19,037 bases of DNA, taken from assembly GCA_022579005.1 (NCBI GenBank), contig MU401882.1:1-19037 (forward strand). The letters are read 5' to 3'. The notes under the pieces were generated by a model. It was given only the letters and a program-made list of their open reading frames with translations, was not told the DNA's origin and made no database searches. The DNA is from Poronia punctata. Its lineage: Eukaryota > Ascomycota > Sordariomycetes > Xylariales > Xylariaceae. Shown here piece after piece: positions 18,880-19,037 of the stretch. How positions within the stretch are numbered: the first letter of the stretch is position 1; each line of letters begins with the position of its first letter. Both the position numbers and the translations under genes were made by a program.

Positions 18880-19037
18880 ATATTACTTTAAAAAATAACA
18901 TATATTATAAAACTTAAAGTAATATTTAATTTAAAAAAAAACAAAACTAGTTAAAAAGTATATTAATTATTATAATACTTATAAGCTTTATATAATATTA
19001 TAAAAAAAACTATATAGCTTATACTAAGCTACTTAAC
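18880..19037 (+). pseudogene. Element C integrase, start of the HHCC domain (cut by window end)
   Basis: This aligns with A 6000-5841, where the HHCC zinc-binding part of integrase lies. The Cys pair region INYYNI has the counterpart INYYNT at about 18963-18980, with Tyr in place of Cys. The catalytic core would continue beyond the window. Confidence 0.7.

Larger units (their letters stand above)
15030..19037 (+). mobile_element. Element C, right part: gag tail and pol of the same family as element A
   Basis: This + strand sequence is collinear over its whole length with the reverse complement of A from about 9828 to 5841, with small indels. It continues 1-264 across the B insertion and runs off the window inside integrase, so neither LTR of C is visible. 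The + strand is A-rich, the mirror of the T-rich + strand in A and B. No frame is open. It is more degraded than A, in keeping with it being the oldest layer. Confidence 0.93.

Noticed and set aside
1..19037. Mitochondrial, plasmid or AT-rich bacterial or protist genome
   Set aside because: There are no tRNA, rRNA or intact genes. All readable motifs belong to Ty3/gypsy elements, and LTR pairs differ only by transitions, which fits repeat-directed mutation in a fungal nuclear genome better.

Overview
This window is a stack of dead transposons with no intact gene. It is about 15-24% G+C where I counted (1-240 and 9841-10080), no frame stays open beyond about 65 codons, and every readable protein is riddled with TAA/TAG and D-to-N changes of the kind produced by C-to-T (G-to-A) mutation. 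That points to an AT-rich heterochromatic block of a filamentous fungus, most likely an ascomycete with repeat-induced point mutation (RIP) or a similar process. The species cannot be named from this sequence.

Layout: three Ty3/gypsy-type LTR retrotransposon copies are nested like Russian dolls. Element C, the outermost and oldest, reads on the + strand. It occupies 1-264 and 15030-19037 and runs off both window ends. Element B reads on the - strand, spans 265-15024, and was inserted into the gag part of C. It has 245/246-bp LTRs and a 5-bp target duplication CAAGT, and is 6787 bp long once its own insertion is removed. Element A reads on the - strand, spans 4334-12301 (7968 bp), and was inserted into B. 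It has two 199-bp LTRs and a 5-bp target duplication ATTAG. A and C belong to the same family: C 1-264 plus 15030-19037 is collinear with the reverse complement of A 5841-10092. The insertion order is therefore C, then B, then A.

Reading A from right to left gives: LTR (12103-12301), leader and gag start, a 21-bp tandem repeat in gag (10884-11024), a CCHC-like gag tail (about 9340-9640), a possible protease site (about 8790), reverse transcriptase (about 7000-7700), RNase H (about 6300-6850), integrase (about 5440-6060), a chromodomain (about 4690-4865), and LTR (4334-4532). B has its gag half at 12307-14778 and, beyond the A insertion, reverse transcriptase (about 3100-3720), RNase H (about 2480-2960) and integrase (about 1640-1900). 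C shows the gag tail, protease site, RT, RNase H and the first part of integrase.

The most informative signal is the mutation record. The LTR pair of A differs at 28 of 199 positions, all transitions, and these are strand-asymmetric: the left copy lost C and the right copy lost G. The LTR pair of B differs by 33 transitions and one 1-bp indel. The mutated cytosines lie mainly after a pyrimidine (TpC, CpC) and secondarily before A. This is not the plain CpA signature of classical Neurospora RIP. The catalytic Asp-Asp of reverse transcriptase reads Asn-Asn in all three copies.
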